A stretch of 64,000 nucleotides of DNA from Alkalilacustris brevis (GCF_003350345.1 NZ_QNVJ01000047.1:62001-126000), one strand, 5' to 3'; counted from the stretch's first letter, positions 1 through 9,397 are shown. Program-made: numbers and translations. Notes: generated by a model from the letters alone, not told the origin.

Positions 1-406
1 GCACGAAAATCAGCCAGCAGGCGATCGCCATGAAGATGGACAGCGGCACGACCTGCCAGATTTTGCTTTCACGCGACCCCAGGGCCGAGATCGCCACCAC
101 GGCGATCAGGGCGATGATCAGTCCGACACGCTGGATCAGCAACCCGAAGACAAGCACCGAGGCCAGCACCCATATCACTGGGCGCGGGTTGAACTCGATG
201 GGGTTGCCCTTGCGAAAAAGCGCTGGGATGAGAATCCCCGCGCCGATCAGCATGGCGATGACACCGGCCGAGAAGGGCAGATAGGCTGCGCCGATCACCC
301 TGCCGCTGCCAAAGGAATATCCGGTTGCGGCCCAGGCGAAGGTTCCTCCGACCGCGATGACCAGCAGCCCGCCAAGGATGTCGCGCATATCGCCCCGGTG
401 CATCAT
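1..406 (-). CDS. TctB-family small membrane subunit of a TTT transporter (partial)
   Basis: Reading leftward from ATG codons at 406/403, the frame stays open to the window edge, so the C-terminus is missing. The visible about 135 residues form hydrophobic segments typical of the small four-helix TctB/DUF1468 membrane subunit of tripartite tricarboxylate transporters: a first helix right after the start, a second near residues 40-55, then two close helices after a short basic loop. An AGCGGAG-like ribosome site precedes the start. It lies 51 bp downstream of the ThDP enzyme on the same strand, so it is probably co-transcribed; a TctA gene would be expected beyond the left edge. The family call rests on topology and composition. 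The solute-binding partner may be the Bug protein at 8362. Confidence 0.7.
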   Translation of the reverse strand, partial: MMHRGDMRDILGGLLVIAVGGTFAWAATGYSFGSGRVIGAAYLPFSAGVIAMLIGAGILIPALFRKGNPIEFNPRPVIWVLASVLVFGLLIQRVGLIIALIAVVAISALGSRESKIWQVVPLSIFMAIACWLIFV

Positions 407-457
407 GCCGCTCCGCTTAGTGACCCGTCGCGCGGGGAAACCGTCGCTGACGCGATG

Positions 458-2197
458 TCATTCGCCATAACCGCCTACCACCTGCACATCGATCAGCACC
501 CGGCCGCCGGCCTCGACGATGCGCGCGCCCTCCTCCAACCGCTGGCGGAACTCGCTGGCGGTGGTGACGGGACCGAACGCCTCGAACCCTTGTGCACGGG
601 CCATGGCGCAATTGTCCACTGCCGGGTCGATCCGCTGGCCGATCCACTTGTTCCCGACCGGGCGGCCGCGGTCGCGGGCGACGTGTTCCTGATGACGCTC
701 GTCGTTGAAATAGGAATGGTTGTTGGCAATGATCAGCATCATCGGCAGGTCCATGTGGCTGGCTGTCCACAGCGCCTGGTTGCCCATCGCGAAATCGCCA
801 TCGCCGATGATGCCGATCACCAGCCGCCCCGAACCCTTGAGCGCCAGAGCCGCGCCCACGGTGTGGCCGGGGCCGCTGCCCACGGTGCCGCCGGCGTCCT
901 TGCCCAGGAAATCCATCGGATCGTGATGATCGCAGGCCAGTTGCGACCAGCCGAAAGGGGTGCGCGCCAGCGTGACGGGGCGGGTTTTCGCGAAATCGCT
1001 GACCATGAAGGACAGGTCGAAAACCCGCAGGTTTTCCTCGCGCAGGGTTTCGCGCTTGGCTTTTGCGGCCTCGGTCCAGTGGGGCAGGTCGGGCAGGCGC
1101 GCGGGCAGCCGTTCATCGCCCAGCGCATCTAGCAGCTGGCGGATGAACCGGTCGGGCGCGGCCATGATCGGCACGTCCACGGCCGCAAGCGCCTGGTGGT
1201 CCATGCTCCAGCCATTCGCCAGCAGGCTGTCGAGCGAACAGTGCACGACCGTCGCATCAACCGGTGTTTGCGTCTGATATCCGCCGCCGCGCGCCTTGAG
1301 AAAGCCTGCCAGGTCGTGCCAGTCGAAACCGAGCAGAAGATCGCATTCGGCCAGCACCTCGCTTTCCTGCTCGTCGGCGTGTTCTCCCATGGGGGCGAGC
1401 AGGTGCGAGGGGTGCGTGGTGGGAAAATTCGACGGGTTGTGCGTGGTGCTCAGGGCCAGCGCGCCGGTGGCCTCGGTCAGCGCCACGCGGGCATCCCATT
1501 CGGCCTGGCCGCGTGCCCCGCGCCCGAACAGGATGGCGGGGCGCTTTGCCCGGCGCAGAAGGTCCAGCACCTGCGCCACTGACTCGGCCGGTGCGGCGGG
1601 GGCGGGGGCGGGCCTGTAGCGCGCCACGGGCGGCACGTGCACCTCACGGTCAAGCCGTGCCTCCTGCATTCCGGCATCGAGGCAGACATAGACAGGCCCG
1701 AAGGGCTCGGACCGGGTGATCTGATCTGCGCGCAGCACGGCTTCTACCGCTGCTTCGGCCGAGGCTGGCTGATCGTCCCATTTGACATAGGCGCGAATCA
1801 TCGAAGCCTGGTCCTTCGCGGTGTGCACCCAATCGATCCAGGGGCGGCGGGCATGGGCATCGACCGGGCCGGTTGCCCCGATGATCAGCATCGGCCGGCG
1901 CTCGCACCAACCCTCGAAGATGCCCATCGTCCCATTCATCAGGCCGACATTGGCGTGCAGCGCCACGGCCATCGGCTGATCGGTGGTGCGTGCATAGCCA
2001 ACGGCGATCAGCACGGCCTGCAACTCGTGCAGGCACATGACAAGCCGGGGGTCGGAGTTGCCCAGGTGATTGACGATACTGTCATGGAGCCCGCGAAAGC
2101 TGGAGCCTGGCACGAGCGCGACATGCTCGTATCCCAGATCGCGGATGGTTTCGGCGATCACGTCGCTGCCCCAGCGGGCGTTATCGTCTTTCTGCAT
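458..2197 (-). CDS. Thiamine-diphosphate-dependent decarboxylase-like enzyme
   Basis: The 579-residue length is typical of the acetolactate synthase/benzoylformate decarboxylase family. The N-terminal PYR domain has HELQAV with Glu58 in the position of the cofactor-activating glutamate; a central domain follows; the C-terminal PP domain has the Mg-ThDP motif GDGDF starting at residue 465 and ending in NN at 492-493. These enzymes usually decarboxylate a 2-oxo acid to an aldehyde or join two such units. The divergent aldehyde dehydrogenase at 2532 fits the simple decarboxylase role: 2-oxo acid to aldehyde to carboxylic acid. The partial TctB gene follows on the same strand and could belong to the uptake system for the substrate. 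The substrate is unknown; carboligase activity is not excluded. Confidence 0.85.
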   Translation of the reverse strand: MQKDDNARWGSDVIAETIRDLGYEHVALVPGSSFRGLHDSIVNHLGNSDPRLVMCLHELQAVLIAVGYARTTDQPMAVALHANVGLMNGTMGIFEGWCERRPMLIIGATGPVDAHARRPWIDWVHTAKDQASMIRAYVKWDDQPASAEAAVEAVLRADQITRSEPFGPVYVCLDAGMQEARLDREVHVPPVARYRPAPAPAAPAESVAQVLDLLRRAKRPAILFGRGARGQAEWDARVALTEATGALALSTTHNPSNFPTTHPSHLLAPMGEHADEQESEVLAECDLLLGFDWHDLAGFLKARGGGYQTQTPVDATVVHCSLDSLLANGWSMDHQALAAVDVPIMAAPDRFIRQLLDALGDERLPARLPDLPHWTEAAKAKRETLREENLRVFDLSFMVSDFAKTRPVTLARTPFGWSQLACDHHDPMDFLGKDAGGTVGSGPGHTVGAALALKGSGRLVIGIIGDGDFAMGNQALWTASHMDLPMMLIIANNHSYFNDERHQEHVARDRGRPVGNKWIGQRIDPAVDNCAMARAQGFEAFGPVTTASEFRQRLEEGARIVEAGGRVLIDVQVVGGYGE

Positions 2198-2531
2198 CGT
2201 CAGAGTAACCTCTCGTCGTCGCTGCGGCTTGCCGCAGGATGGCTGCCGCCGCCTGCCTGTGTTCTGGCGGCAGCGTTCTGTTCACCTTGCTGCGCCGGCC
2301 TGCTTTAGACAACACGGGTGTAAGCAAAACTGATTGCCCCTATGCCAAGTTGAAATTGGCCGCCCTCGTGAGGGGCGGCAGGGGCAGGGCAACTAATCAC
2401 CCGCGACGGGAAATCAATTTGTCGCCGGCCCATCCATATCATTAGGAATGACGCAGAAAGCGGCGGGCTGATTGCACCGCACGGGGGCAGGCGTGCCCAA
2501 AGGCCAACCCAGAAACAAGGACGGCGCACTC
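2198..2531. promoter_or_regulatory. Divergent promoter region, ThDP enzyme / aldehyde dehydrogenase
   Basis: This 334-bp gap has no credible gene. It separates two divergent genes and must hold both promoters. A GC-rich hairpin is visible (GCCGCCC at 2359-2365 pairing with GGGCGGC at 2373-2379), next to a short dyad CCAA-N7-TTGG around 2345-2359 of the kind LysR-type regulators can use. The stretch is less GC-rich than its flanks near 2320-2360. An in-frame TTG at 2472 could extend the aldehyde dehydrogenase by 20 residues, but ATG 2532 with AAGGA upstream is preferred. Confidence 0.5.
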
Positions 2532-4004
2532 ATGGCGACTGGCAAGCAGCAAAGACTCCAATTCGACTATCACGGAGCAAAGAACCTGATCGACGGCAAG
2601 CTGGTCGAAAGCGAAACCGGGCGGCGCTACGATTCGATCAATCCGGCCGATGGCAGCGTCCTGGGCAGCGTACCTGAAGGCAGCGAAGCCGACATCAACG
2701 CAGCCGTCGATGCCGCCGAGCGTGCGCAGCCCGCCTGGGCCGCGCTTTCGGTCAGCGAGAAGGGGGCCTATCTGCGAAGGCTGGCCGCCGCGCTGCGTGA
2801 TCATTCCGAGGCACTACTCGAGATTGAGGTGCGTGACACCGGCAACACCATCGCCGAGATGGGCAAGGATGTGGAGAACGGCGCCAGCCAGCTCGAATAC
2901 TACGCCGGGCTGGGCTATGAGCTGAAGGGTTCCACCATTCCGGCCACGACGCAGAACCTGCACATGACCGTGCGCGAGCCTTACGGCGTGGTGGGCAAGA
3001 TCGTCCCGTTCAACCATCCGCTGATGTTCGCCACTGCCAAGATCGCGGCGCCGCTGATGGCGGGCAATACGGTGGTGGTGAAACCCGCCGAGCAAAGCCC
3101 GCTCTCGGCTTGCTACCTGGCCGAGCTTTGCGCTGATATCTTTCCTCCGGGCGTGGTGAATTTCGTCACCGGCTTTGGCGGTGAGGCTGGCGATGCACTG
3201 GTGCGCCACCCGCGGGTCAAGCGCATCGGCTTCATCGGCTCGGTCGAGACAGGAAAGTTGATCCAACGGCGCGCGGCGGAGGTGGCGGTCAAGCACATCT
3301 CGCTGGAACTGGGCGGCAAGAACCCGATGATCGTCTTTCCCGATGCCGACCTTGAAAAGGCCACGACGGCGGCGATGAACGGGATGAACTTTGGCTGGCA
3401 GGGGCAGTCCTGCGGCTCGACCAGCCGGCTGTTCCTTCATGCCGATATCCACGACAAGGTGCTGGCCGATCTGGTCGCCAAGGTGCGCGCGCGCCAGATC
3501 GCCGACCCGATGGACCCCGAGGCACGCGTCGGGCCGATCAACAACAAGGCGCAGTATGAGAAGGTGCAGTGGTTCTGCAAGACCACGCTGGAGGAGGGCG
3601 GCAAGCTGGAAACCGGCGGCAGGCGGCCCGACGGGTTTCCCGAAGGCGGCTACTGGTGGGAGCCGACAATCTTTTCCGGCATGCGCCCCGACATGACCCT
3701 GGCCCAAAACGAAGTGTTCGGTCCGGTGTTGGCGGTGTTCAAATGGACCGATCTGGAGGAAACGCTCAGGATCGCCAATTCGCTCGAATATGGCCTGTCC
3801 GGATCGGTCTGGACGCAGGACATCACCAAGGCCCTGACCACCGCGCGGCGCATCGACTCGGGCTATATCTGGATCAACGGGGTGGGCACGCATTTCCCGG
3901 CCGTGCCCTTTGGCGGCAAGAAGAACAGTGGCATCGGCAACGAGGAATCCTTCGGCGACCTGCTCAGCTATACCGAGGAAAAAGCCATAAATATCATCCT
4001 TTGA
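2532..4004 (+). CDS. NAD(P)-dependent aldehyde dehydrogenase
   Basis: The 490-residue product is a standard-length ALDH-superfamily enzyme oxidising an aldehyde to the acid. The Rossmann-type cofactor domain is followed by the general base in LELGGKN (Glu259) and the catalytic nucleophile in GQSCGS (Cys294); the C-terminal PFGGKKNSGIG motif is also present. The ATG start has AAGGA about ten bases upstream. The next gene begins 10 bp after the stop, so the two are probably one operon. The divergent ThDP enzyme could supply the aldehyde. The closest described groups by motif are betaine-aldehyde and aromatic-aldehyde dehydrogenases, but specificity cannot be assigned. Confidence 0.93.
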   Translation: MATGKQQRLQFDYHGAKNLIDGKLVESETGRRYDSINPADGSVLGSVPEGSEADINAAVDAAERAQPAWAALSVSEKGAYLRRLAAALRDHSEALLEIEVRDTGNTIAEMGKDVENGASQLEYYAGLGYELKGSTIPATTQNLHMTVREPYGVVGKIVPFNHPLMFATAKIAAPLMAGNTVVVKPAEQSPLSACYLAELCADIFPPGVVNFVTGFGGEAGDALVRHPRVKRIGFIGSVETGKLIQRRAAEVAVKHISLELGGKNPMIVFPDADLEKATTAAMNGMNFGWQGQSCGSTSRLFLHADIHDKVLADLVAKVRARQIADPMDPEARVGPINNKAQYEKVQWFCKTTLEEGGKLETGGRRPDGFPEGGYWWEPTIFSGMRPDMTLAQNEVFGPVLAVFKWTDLEETLRIANSLEYGLSGSVWTQDITKALTTARRIDSGYIWINGVGTHFPAVPFGGKKNSGIGNEESFGDLLSYTEEKAINIIL

Positions 4005-4014
4005 GGGGGCGGGC

Positions 4015-4986
4015 ATGACCAGAACACTCAGCATCGGTTGCGGCGCTTACGACCGGACCTGGCCGCTGATCGCCGGGCTGATCCGGCCCGAAGGGTTCGA
4101 TTTCGACTGGCAGGTTCTGCCGCCGGAGGAAGTGTTTCTCAAGGGTATGCTGACCGGGGCGTTCGACATCTGCGAGATGTCCACGGCGACCTATATGGTG
4201 CAGCGTGCGCGGGGAGAGAACCTTTACACCGCGCTGCCGATCTTTGTTTCGCGCAAGTTCCGGCACAGTGCGCTTTATGTGCGTAGCGATGCCGGGATCG
4301 AGCGGCCCGAAGATTTGCGCGGGCGGCGTATCGGTGTGCCGGAATGGCAGATTACCGCGATCGCCTGGGTGCGTGGCATCCTGTCGGACTGGCACGGGGT
4401 GGGTGTTGCCGATGCCGAATGGCTGATCGGCGGCATCGACGAGCCCGGCCGTGGCGAGAAAATACCGGTCGAGCCGCCGGCGGGGGTCAAGGCGCGCAGG
4501 CTGGGTGCGGAGGAAACCCTCTGGGCGCTGGTGGAGGCGGGAGAACTGGACGCGATCATCGCCCCGCGCGCGCCGCTCGCCTTTCACGAGGGCGACAGCC
4601 GCATCCGGCGGCTCTTTTCCGATGTGCGCGCGGCAGAGACCGCCTATTACAAGGCGTCGGGGCAGTTTCCAATCATGCACATCATCGGGTTGCGCAACGA
4701 TCATTGGGCAACAGACCCCGGCGTTGCCACCCGCCTGTTCGACGCGTTCGAGGCCGGGCGCCGCCACGCTTTGAACGAGCTGCACCAGGTTGCTTACGAT
4801 GCGCCCATGCTTCCCTGGGCGGGAGAGGAACTGGCCTATGCCGAGGCCTTGATGGGGCGCGATTACTGGACCTACGGTCTTGATGCGCGGAACCGGGAGG
4901 GCGTTGAAATCCTGTGCCGCTATGCGCATGAGCAGGGGCTCACCGACCGACAGCTCGCTGTAGAGGAAGTCTTCCCGGCCAGCTAA
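4015..4986 (+). CDS. 4,5-dihydroxyphthalate decarboxylase / ABC substrate-binding-type protein
   Basis: The 323-residue product has the periplasmic-binding-protein type II fold signature of the family annotated as 4,5-dihydroxyphthalate decarboxylase. It starts directly with a beta-strand (TRTLSIGCGAYDR) and has no signal peptide, then shows DICEMSTATYM and the PEDLRGRRIGVPEWQ segment. This family includes proteins with enzymatic roles in phthalate breakdown and relatives called ABC transporter binding proteins; lack of a secretion signal favours an intracellular enzyme here. It begins 10 bp after the aldehyde dehydrogenase and precedes the two-headed LysR gene. The substrate is inferred only to be an aromatic or dicarboxylic acid. 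Confidence 0.75.
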   Translation: MTRTLSIGCGAYDRTWPLIAGLIRPEGFDFDWQVLPPEEVFLKGMLTGAFDICEMSTATYMVQRARGENLYTALPIFVSRKFRHSALYVRSDAGIERPEDLRGRRIGVPEWQITAIAWVRGILSDWHGVGVADAEWLIGGIDEPGRGEKIPVEPPAGVKARRLGAEETLWALVEAGELDAIIAPRAPLAFHEGDSRIRRLFSDVRAAETAYYKASGQFPIMHIIGLRNDHWATDPGVATRLFDAFEAGRRHALNELHQVAYDAPMLPWAGEELAYAEALMGRDYWTYGLDARNREGVEILCRYAHEQGLTDRQLAVEEVFPAS

Positions 4987-5083
4987 CGCCCGCAGGCAGC
5001 CCCGGGGGCGGAACTTGCAGGTCAGCGGGGCGGATGCTACATTTTGCCGCACTCCATGCACATGAACAAGGTGGTCGGACAAG

Positions 5084-6397
5084 ATGCCAGGGCAGCCAAG
5101 CCATAGCGAGGCCCTCAACGACCTGCCTAATCTCAGGCATTTGCGGGCATTCATACTCACGGCGGAATTCCGCAGTGTCAAACGGGCTGCCGAGGCGGTT
5201 CACCTTTCGCAGCCGGCAGTCACCCAGGCCATCGGCAAGCTGGAGGCGCGCTTCGGCGTCGATTTCTTTTACCGCTGCAAGACGGGCATGTACCTGACCA
5301 ATTATGGCGAAGCCTTCTGCCGCCGGATCAGTCGCGCCCTGCGGGAAATAGACCGGGCCTGCGCCGAAAGCGACGATCTCATGCAGGACGTTGCCGAAAG
5401 CACGATCAGCAGGATGGTTTCAACCGCACAGTTGCGCACGATCATCGCCATCGCCGACCAGGGGAATTTCACGCTTGCGGCGCGGGCGCTGGGCGTTTCG
5501 CAGCCCTCGGTGCAGCGCACGGCGCGGTCGCTCGAGCACCTGCTCGGCTCGCGGCTGTTTTCGCGCTCGCGGCTGGGAGTAGGGCTTTCGCCGCGGGGCG
5601 AACGGTTTGCCCGCGGGGCAAAGCTGGCGATCCGCGAGATCGAACTTGCCTTCGACGATCTCGAGCACATGCGCGACCACAAGGTCGGGCGAATCTCGAT
5701 CGGCGCCAACCCGCTGGCGCGGGCCTGTATCGTGCCGCTGGCTGTCACGCGGCTGCTCAACCGTTATCCGGATGTGCATATCCGCATCATTGAAGGGGCC
5801 TACAAGGATCTGATCCGGGGCCTTTGGGTGGGCGATCTTGATGTGGTTGTGGGCGCGTTGCGGTCGCCGCCGCCGCTGCCCGATCTCGACGAACAGCAAC
5901 TTTTCACCGATTCGCAGTCGGTCGTGGTGCGGCATGGCCACCCGCTGACCCGGCTTAACCGGGTGACCCTGTCGGATACGGTAGGCTACCCCTGGATCGT
6001 GCCGCGGCCAGGCACGCCGACGCGGGCGCATTTCCACAGTATCTTCCGCGACCGCGCCCTGAGCGAGCCGAAGCGCCTGCTTGAGGTCAGTTCGCATGTG
6101 TCGGTCTGCACCCTTCTGTCGCAGAGCGACCGTGTCACGCTGTTGTCGAACCAGCAGGTGCAGGAGGAGGAGCGTCTGGGTCGCCTGCATATCCTGCCGA
6201 TCGAACTGCCGGAAACACGCCGGACCATCGGGATCACCACCCGCAATGACTGGGAACCCAGTGAGCCGCAGGTCGAGCTTATCCGCGAGCTTGAGCGTGT
6301 TGGCCGGGTCTCGGGCGACAATGCAGCACTGCACGAGAGCAGCGCGCGCCGCGCCGCGTTGCCGTCGGCTCATGCCCCGGCGGCCAGGGCCGGCTAG
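5084..6397 (+). CDS. LysR-type regulator with two N-terminal HTH domains
   Basis: The 437-residue protein is about 130 residues longer than a usual LysR regulator, and the extra length is a second winged-HTH domain. HTH one spans about residues 16-75 (LRHLRAF, RAAEAVHLSQPAVTQAIGKLE, LTNYGEAF). HTH two spans about 115-174 (AQLRTIIAIADQGNFTLAARALGVSQPSVQRTARSLE, LSPRGERF). A normal LysR effector-binding domain follows from about 190. The frame is continuous through both domains, so this is not a frameshift. It lies 97 bp downstream of the dihydroxyphthalate-decarboxylase-like gene and probably controls the surrounding catabolic genes. Its stop is shared with the convergent neighbour through CTAG at 6394-6397. 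Confidence 0.9.
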   Translation: MPGQPSHSEALNDLPNLRHLRAFILTAEFRSVKRAAEAVHLSQPAVTQAIGKLEARFGVDFFYRCKTGMYLTNYGEAFCRRISRALREIDRACAESDDLMQDVAESTISRMVSTAQLRTIIAIADQGNFTLAARALGVSQPSVQRTARSLEHLLGSRLFSRSRLGVGLSPRGERFARGAKLAIREIELAFDDLEHMRDHKVGRISIGANPLARACIVPLAVTRLLNRYPDVHIRIIEGAYKDLIRGLWVGDLDVVVGALRSPPPLPDLDEQQLFTDSQSVVVRHGHPLTRLNRVTLSDTVGYPWIVPRPGTPTRAHFHSIFRDRALSEPKRLLEVSSHVSVCTLLSQSDRVTLLSNQQVQEEERLGRLHILPIELPETRRTIGITTRNDWEPSEPQVELIRELERVGRVSGDNAALHESSARRAALPSAHAPAARAG

Positions 6398-7413
6398 ACA
6401 ACCCGAGTGAATTCGAACGGATATTTCCCCGGTTCGGGGATGAAGTTTCGTGTTAGCCCGTCAATTGCCGTGATGCCCATCTGCCAGCGCGCCTCGACCG
6501 AGCCTGCACCGATATGCGGTGTGGCCAGAAGATTCGGCATGTTGAGCAAGGTGTCGTCGGTGGCTGGCTCGGTCGCAAAGGTGTCGATCCCGGCTGCGGC
6601 AATCCAGCCTTCCTGCAAGGCATAGCGCAAGGCCAGTTCATCGACGATTCCGCCGCGGGCCGTGTTGATCAGCACGCAATCGGGGCGGAGGCCACGCAGA
6701 GTCTTGAAATTGTAAAGGTTCTCCGTGGTCGGGTTCAGGCTCAGATGGATCGAGAGGACCTCTGATCGCGCGTGCAATTCCTCGATGCTCACGGCCTCGG
6801 CGCCGTGGCGTGCCAGGAATTCGGAACGATCTGCCGCGTCACAGGCAAGGACCGTGCAGCCGAAAGGTTGCAGCATTCTTATGAATTCCTGCCCGATGGC
6901 TCCGACACCGTGCACGCCGACGACGCGCCCGGAAAGCTGGCGCCCCAACTCCTGAATGGGGCGCTGTCCCGCCCGCATCTTGAGGTTGCACGGCACAACC
7001 CGGCGCAGCCCGGCCATAGCCATGCACAGCGCGAGTTCGGCCACTGCCGTGGCGTTCACGCCCGGTGTCCAGCCCAGCCGCACCCCATGACGGCGCATTG
7101 CCACCGGGTCGATCCGGTCAAGCCCGACCCCGAGCTTGCACACGACCCGCAACTGCGGCAGCGCACTGAGCACCCTGTCGTTGATCTTCTCGAATGAGAT
7201 GATCGCCGCCTCGTAGCCGTCGAGATAGGCGATGGTGTCTTCCTCGGTCTGATAATGGATGCTGCCCTCGGTGTTGATCCTGGCATCGGGGAACTGCTCG
7301 TAGAGCCGCGACACCAGGCCGGGGTGTTGGCCGAAGGACGCTGCCGGAACAGCGATACGGCTTACCGGGGGCTTTCCGGCGGAACGATCCGCGTGGAGCA
7401 TCGTCATGGTCAT
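6394..7413 (-). CDS. D-2-hydroxyacid dehydrogenase, NAD(P)-dependent
   Basis: The 339-residue product has the D-isomer 2-hydroxyacid dehydrogenase layout. The nucleotide-binding GVHGVGAIG loop lies at about 166-174, the substrate-binding Arg253 is in NTARGG, Glu282 is in DTFATEP and the catalytic His300 is in TPHIGAG. It would interconvert a 2-oxo acid and a D-2-hydroxy acid, or oxidise a phosphoglycerate-like substrate. This fits a local 2-oxo-acid pathway with the ThDP enzyme and aldehyde dehydrogenase. The start at 7413 gives a short unstructured N-terminus; ATG 7407 is an alternative. The gene converges on the LysR gene with a 4-bp overlap. Confidence 0.9.
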   Translation of the reverse strand: MTMTMLHADRSAGKPPVSRIAVPAASFGQHPGLVSRLYEQFPDARINTEGSIHYQTEEDTIAYLDGYEAAIISFEKINDRVLSALPQLRVVCKLGVGLDRIDPVAMRRHGVRLGWTPGVNATAVAELALCMAMAGLRRVVPCNLKMRAGQRPIQELGRQLSGRVVGVHGVGAIGQEFIRMLQPFGCTVLACDAADRSEFLARHGAEAVSIEELHARSEVLSIHLSLNPTTENLYNFKTLRGLRPDCVLINTARGGIVDELALRYALQEGWIAAAGIDTFATEPATDDTLLNMPNLLATPHIGAGSVEARWQMGITAIDGLTRNFIPEPGKYPFEFTRVV

Positions 7414-7680
7414 TGGTTCGCTGTGCTTCCTGTTAGCGTGCCGCGTGATCCAAGAAAAAGCCAGCCATCTCGATCAGGCAAGTGTATCAGCGCAGAACTT
7501 ATTGTCAGGTACGGGGTTTGAACAGGCGGTGGCCTTCCCTCTCGGAAGCCGGTGGCACGGTTTCCCTTGGGGAAGGATGAATACGCAAAACTAATTCCCT
7601 CGGCGGCGGATGTGATTCGGAGTGCCGGACCTCCCGCTGCATCCTGCAGACAACGCGTATGGCGGGTGTTGCGGAGTGCT

Positions 7681-8316
7681 ATGACAATCGACCTTTACAC
7701 ATGGGTGACAGCCAATTCGCAAAAGGTGAATATCGCCGTTTGCGAGCTTGATCTCGATGTCGATGTCCACCCGGTCAACATCGGGAAGGGCGAACAGCGC
7801 GAGCCCGCTTACCTCAAGGTGAATCCCAACAACAAGGTGCCGGCCATCATTGACGGCGAAACCGGCATCAGAATGTTCGAATCCGGCGCAATCCTGATGT
7901 ATCTGGCCGAACGCACCGGGCGCCTGATGCCTGAAGACCCGGCGGCCCGATGGGAAGCCACGCAATGGATATTCTGGCAGATGGCGGGGCTTGGCCCGGT
8001 GGCGGGGCAGCTCAATCATTTTTCCGCCGACGAGGCGCGCGGCGCCTATGCGCGCGATCGGTTCCGCACCGAGTTGCAGCGCCTTGTCGGCATACTGGAG
8101 GGGCAGCTTGCCGGGCGAGACTATGTCGCCGGCAGCTATAGCATGGCCGATATCGCGCTCTGGCCAGGCATTTCGCGCTACGAAAGGCTGGGGCTGGACC
8201 TGGGTGATTACCCGAATCTTCGAGGCTGGTATCGGCGTATCGCCAGACGCGAGGCGGTTCAGCGCGGATTCGAGATGCTGCAGCCGGGGCGCAGGCCGCC
8301 CTTGCCATCGGCCTGA
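7681..8316 (+). CDS. Glutathione S-transferase family protein
   Basis: The 211-residue protein has an N-terminal thioredoxin-like domain (IDLYTWVTANSQKVNIAV, KVPAI with the cis-proline, FESGAILMYLAE) and an all-helical C-terminal half with SMADIALWP. The pattern is that of the YfcG/Ure2-like bacterial GST group, which acts on glutathione disulfide or electrophiles. The start is ATG 7681 with GCGGAG five bases upstream; the frame opens earlier, but those residues show no GST similarity. The upstream 267 bp separates it from the divergent dehydrogenase. Confidence 0.88.
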   Translation: MTIDLYTWVTANSQKVNIAVCELDLDVDVHPVNIGKGEQREPAYLKVNPNNKVPAIIDGETGIRMFESGAILMYLAERTGRLMPEDPAARWEATQWIFWQMAGLGPVAGQLNHFSADEARGAYARDRFRTELQRLVGILEGQLAGRDYVAGSYSMADIALWPGISRYERLGLDLGDYPNLRGWYRRIARREAVQRGFEMLQPGRRPPLPSA

Positions 8317-8361
8317 TTGCCCGTGCGGGCAGAAATTCCACTAGGAAGGGAGGAGACCAAA

Positions 8362-9345
8362 ATGACCAAAAAAACTCACAGAAACGGGGCCATCGCAACG
8401 GCCGTCGCCGGGGTGGTCGCACTTGCTGCGCCTGCCGCGGTTTCGGCGCAGGACTACCCGACCCAACCGATTCAGGCCACTGTGGCCTTCGGTGCAGGCG
8501 GGTTTGCCGATACCATCGGCCGCATTTTCGCGCAGGGCCTCAGCGACCGGCTCGGCCAGCCCATCGTGGTGCAGAACCAGGGCGGCGCAGGCGGCAATGT
8601 GGGCGCCACGCGTGTCGCGAACGAGCCTGCCGACGGCTATCACATGCTGATCACCACTTCGAGCATCGCGCTTTCGCAGGCGATCTATGCCAATCTGGAA
8701 TATGACCTGCACGAGGATCTGACGGTGATCGCGGCCCCCGTTACCTCGCCCGAGGTGCTGGCCGTGCATCCTTCGGTCCCGGCGAATGACCTCAACGAGT
8801 TCATCGAATGGGCGCGCACCGTTGATGAAGTCACCTATGGCAGCGCCGGGGTCGGCTCGACAACGCATCTGGTCTCGACCTATTTCCTCGACCATCTGGG
8901 CGGTCTCGATAACATCGTGCACGTTCCCTACAGCGGCGGCGGGCCTGCCAACCAGGCGGCAATCGGTGGCGAGATCGACATGATCGGCTCGTCCAACGCG
9001 GTCTATCCCTTCATCCGTGAAGGGCTGCTCAAGGGGTTGGGTATCGCCAGCGCCGAAGAGCACGATGCCGTGCCCGGTGTCCGGACTTTCCGGGACCAGG
9101 GCTTTGATCTTGAAGCGGCGGCCTGGGTGGCCCTTTTCATGCCCGCGGGGGTCGATGATGCGGTGATCGAGCGGATAAATACCGAGGTCAACGCCATGCT
9201 GGATGATCCCGACGTTCAGCAGCGGCTGCGCGATGCCGGTGTGCAGATGCATTCGCGCAACGTCGAAGAGACCCGCGCATTCGTTCTGTCGGAAATCGAC
9301 AACTGGCAGAACATGGTCGATGTGGTCGGCGTCGAGGTGCAGTAA
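8362..9345 (+). CDS. Bug/TctC-type solute-binding protein of a TTT transporter
   Basis: The 327-residue product begins with a signal peptide: basic start, an Ala/Val-rich core, and cleavage probably after VSA near residue 27. It then follows the Bug-family pattern DYPTQPIQATVAFGAGG, NQGGAGGNVGATRVA and HVPYSGGGPANQAAIGGEIDM. Bug proteins bind carboxylates or other small acids in the periplasm and hand them to TctA-TctB membrane pairs. An AGGAG site lies six bases before ATG 8362. No membrane subunit is adjacent; the partial TctB at the left edge is the nearest candidate. Ligand unknown. Confidence 0.9.
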   Translation: MTKKTHRNGAIATAVAGVVALAAPAAVSAQDYPTQPIQATVAFGAGGFADTIGRIFAQGLSDRLGQPIVVQNQGGAGGNVGATRVANEPADGYHMLITTSSIALSQAIYANLEYDLHEDLTVIAAPVTSPEVLAVHPSVPANDLNEFIEWARTVDEVTYGSAGVGSTTHLVSTYFLDHLGGLDNIVHVPYSGGGPANQAAIGGEIDMIGSSNAVYPFIREGLLKGLGIASAEEHDAVPGVRTFRDQGFDLEAAAWVALFMPAGVDDAVIERINTEVNAMLDDPDVQQRLRDAGVQMHSRNVEETRAFVLSEIDNWQNMVDVVGVEVQ

Positions 9346-9397
9346 GGCGCCAGGACGGGGCGGCCGGCCCAAGTGGCCGCCCTGCCCGCGCTGAACG

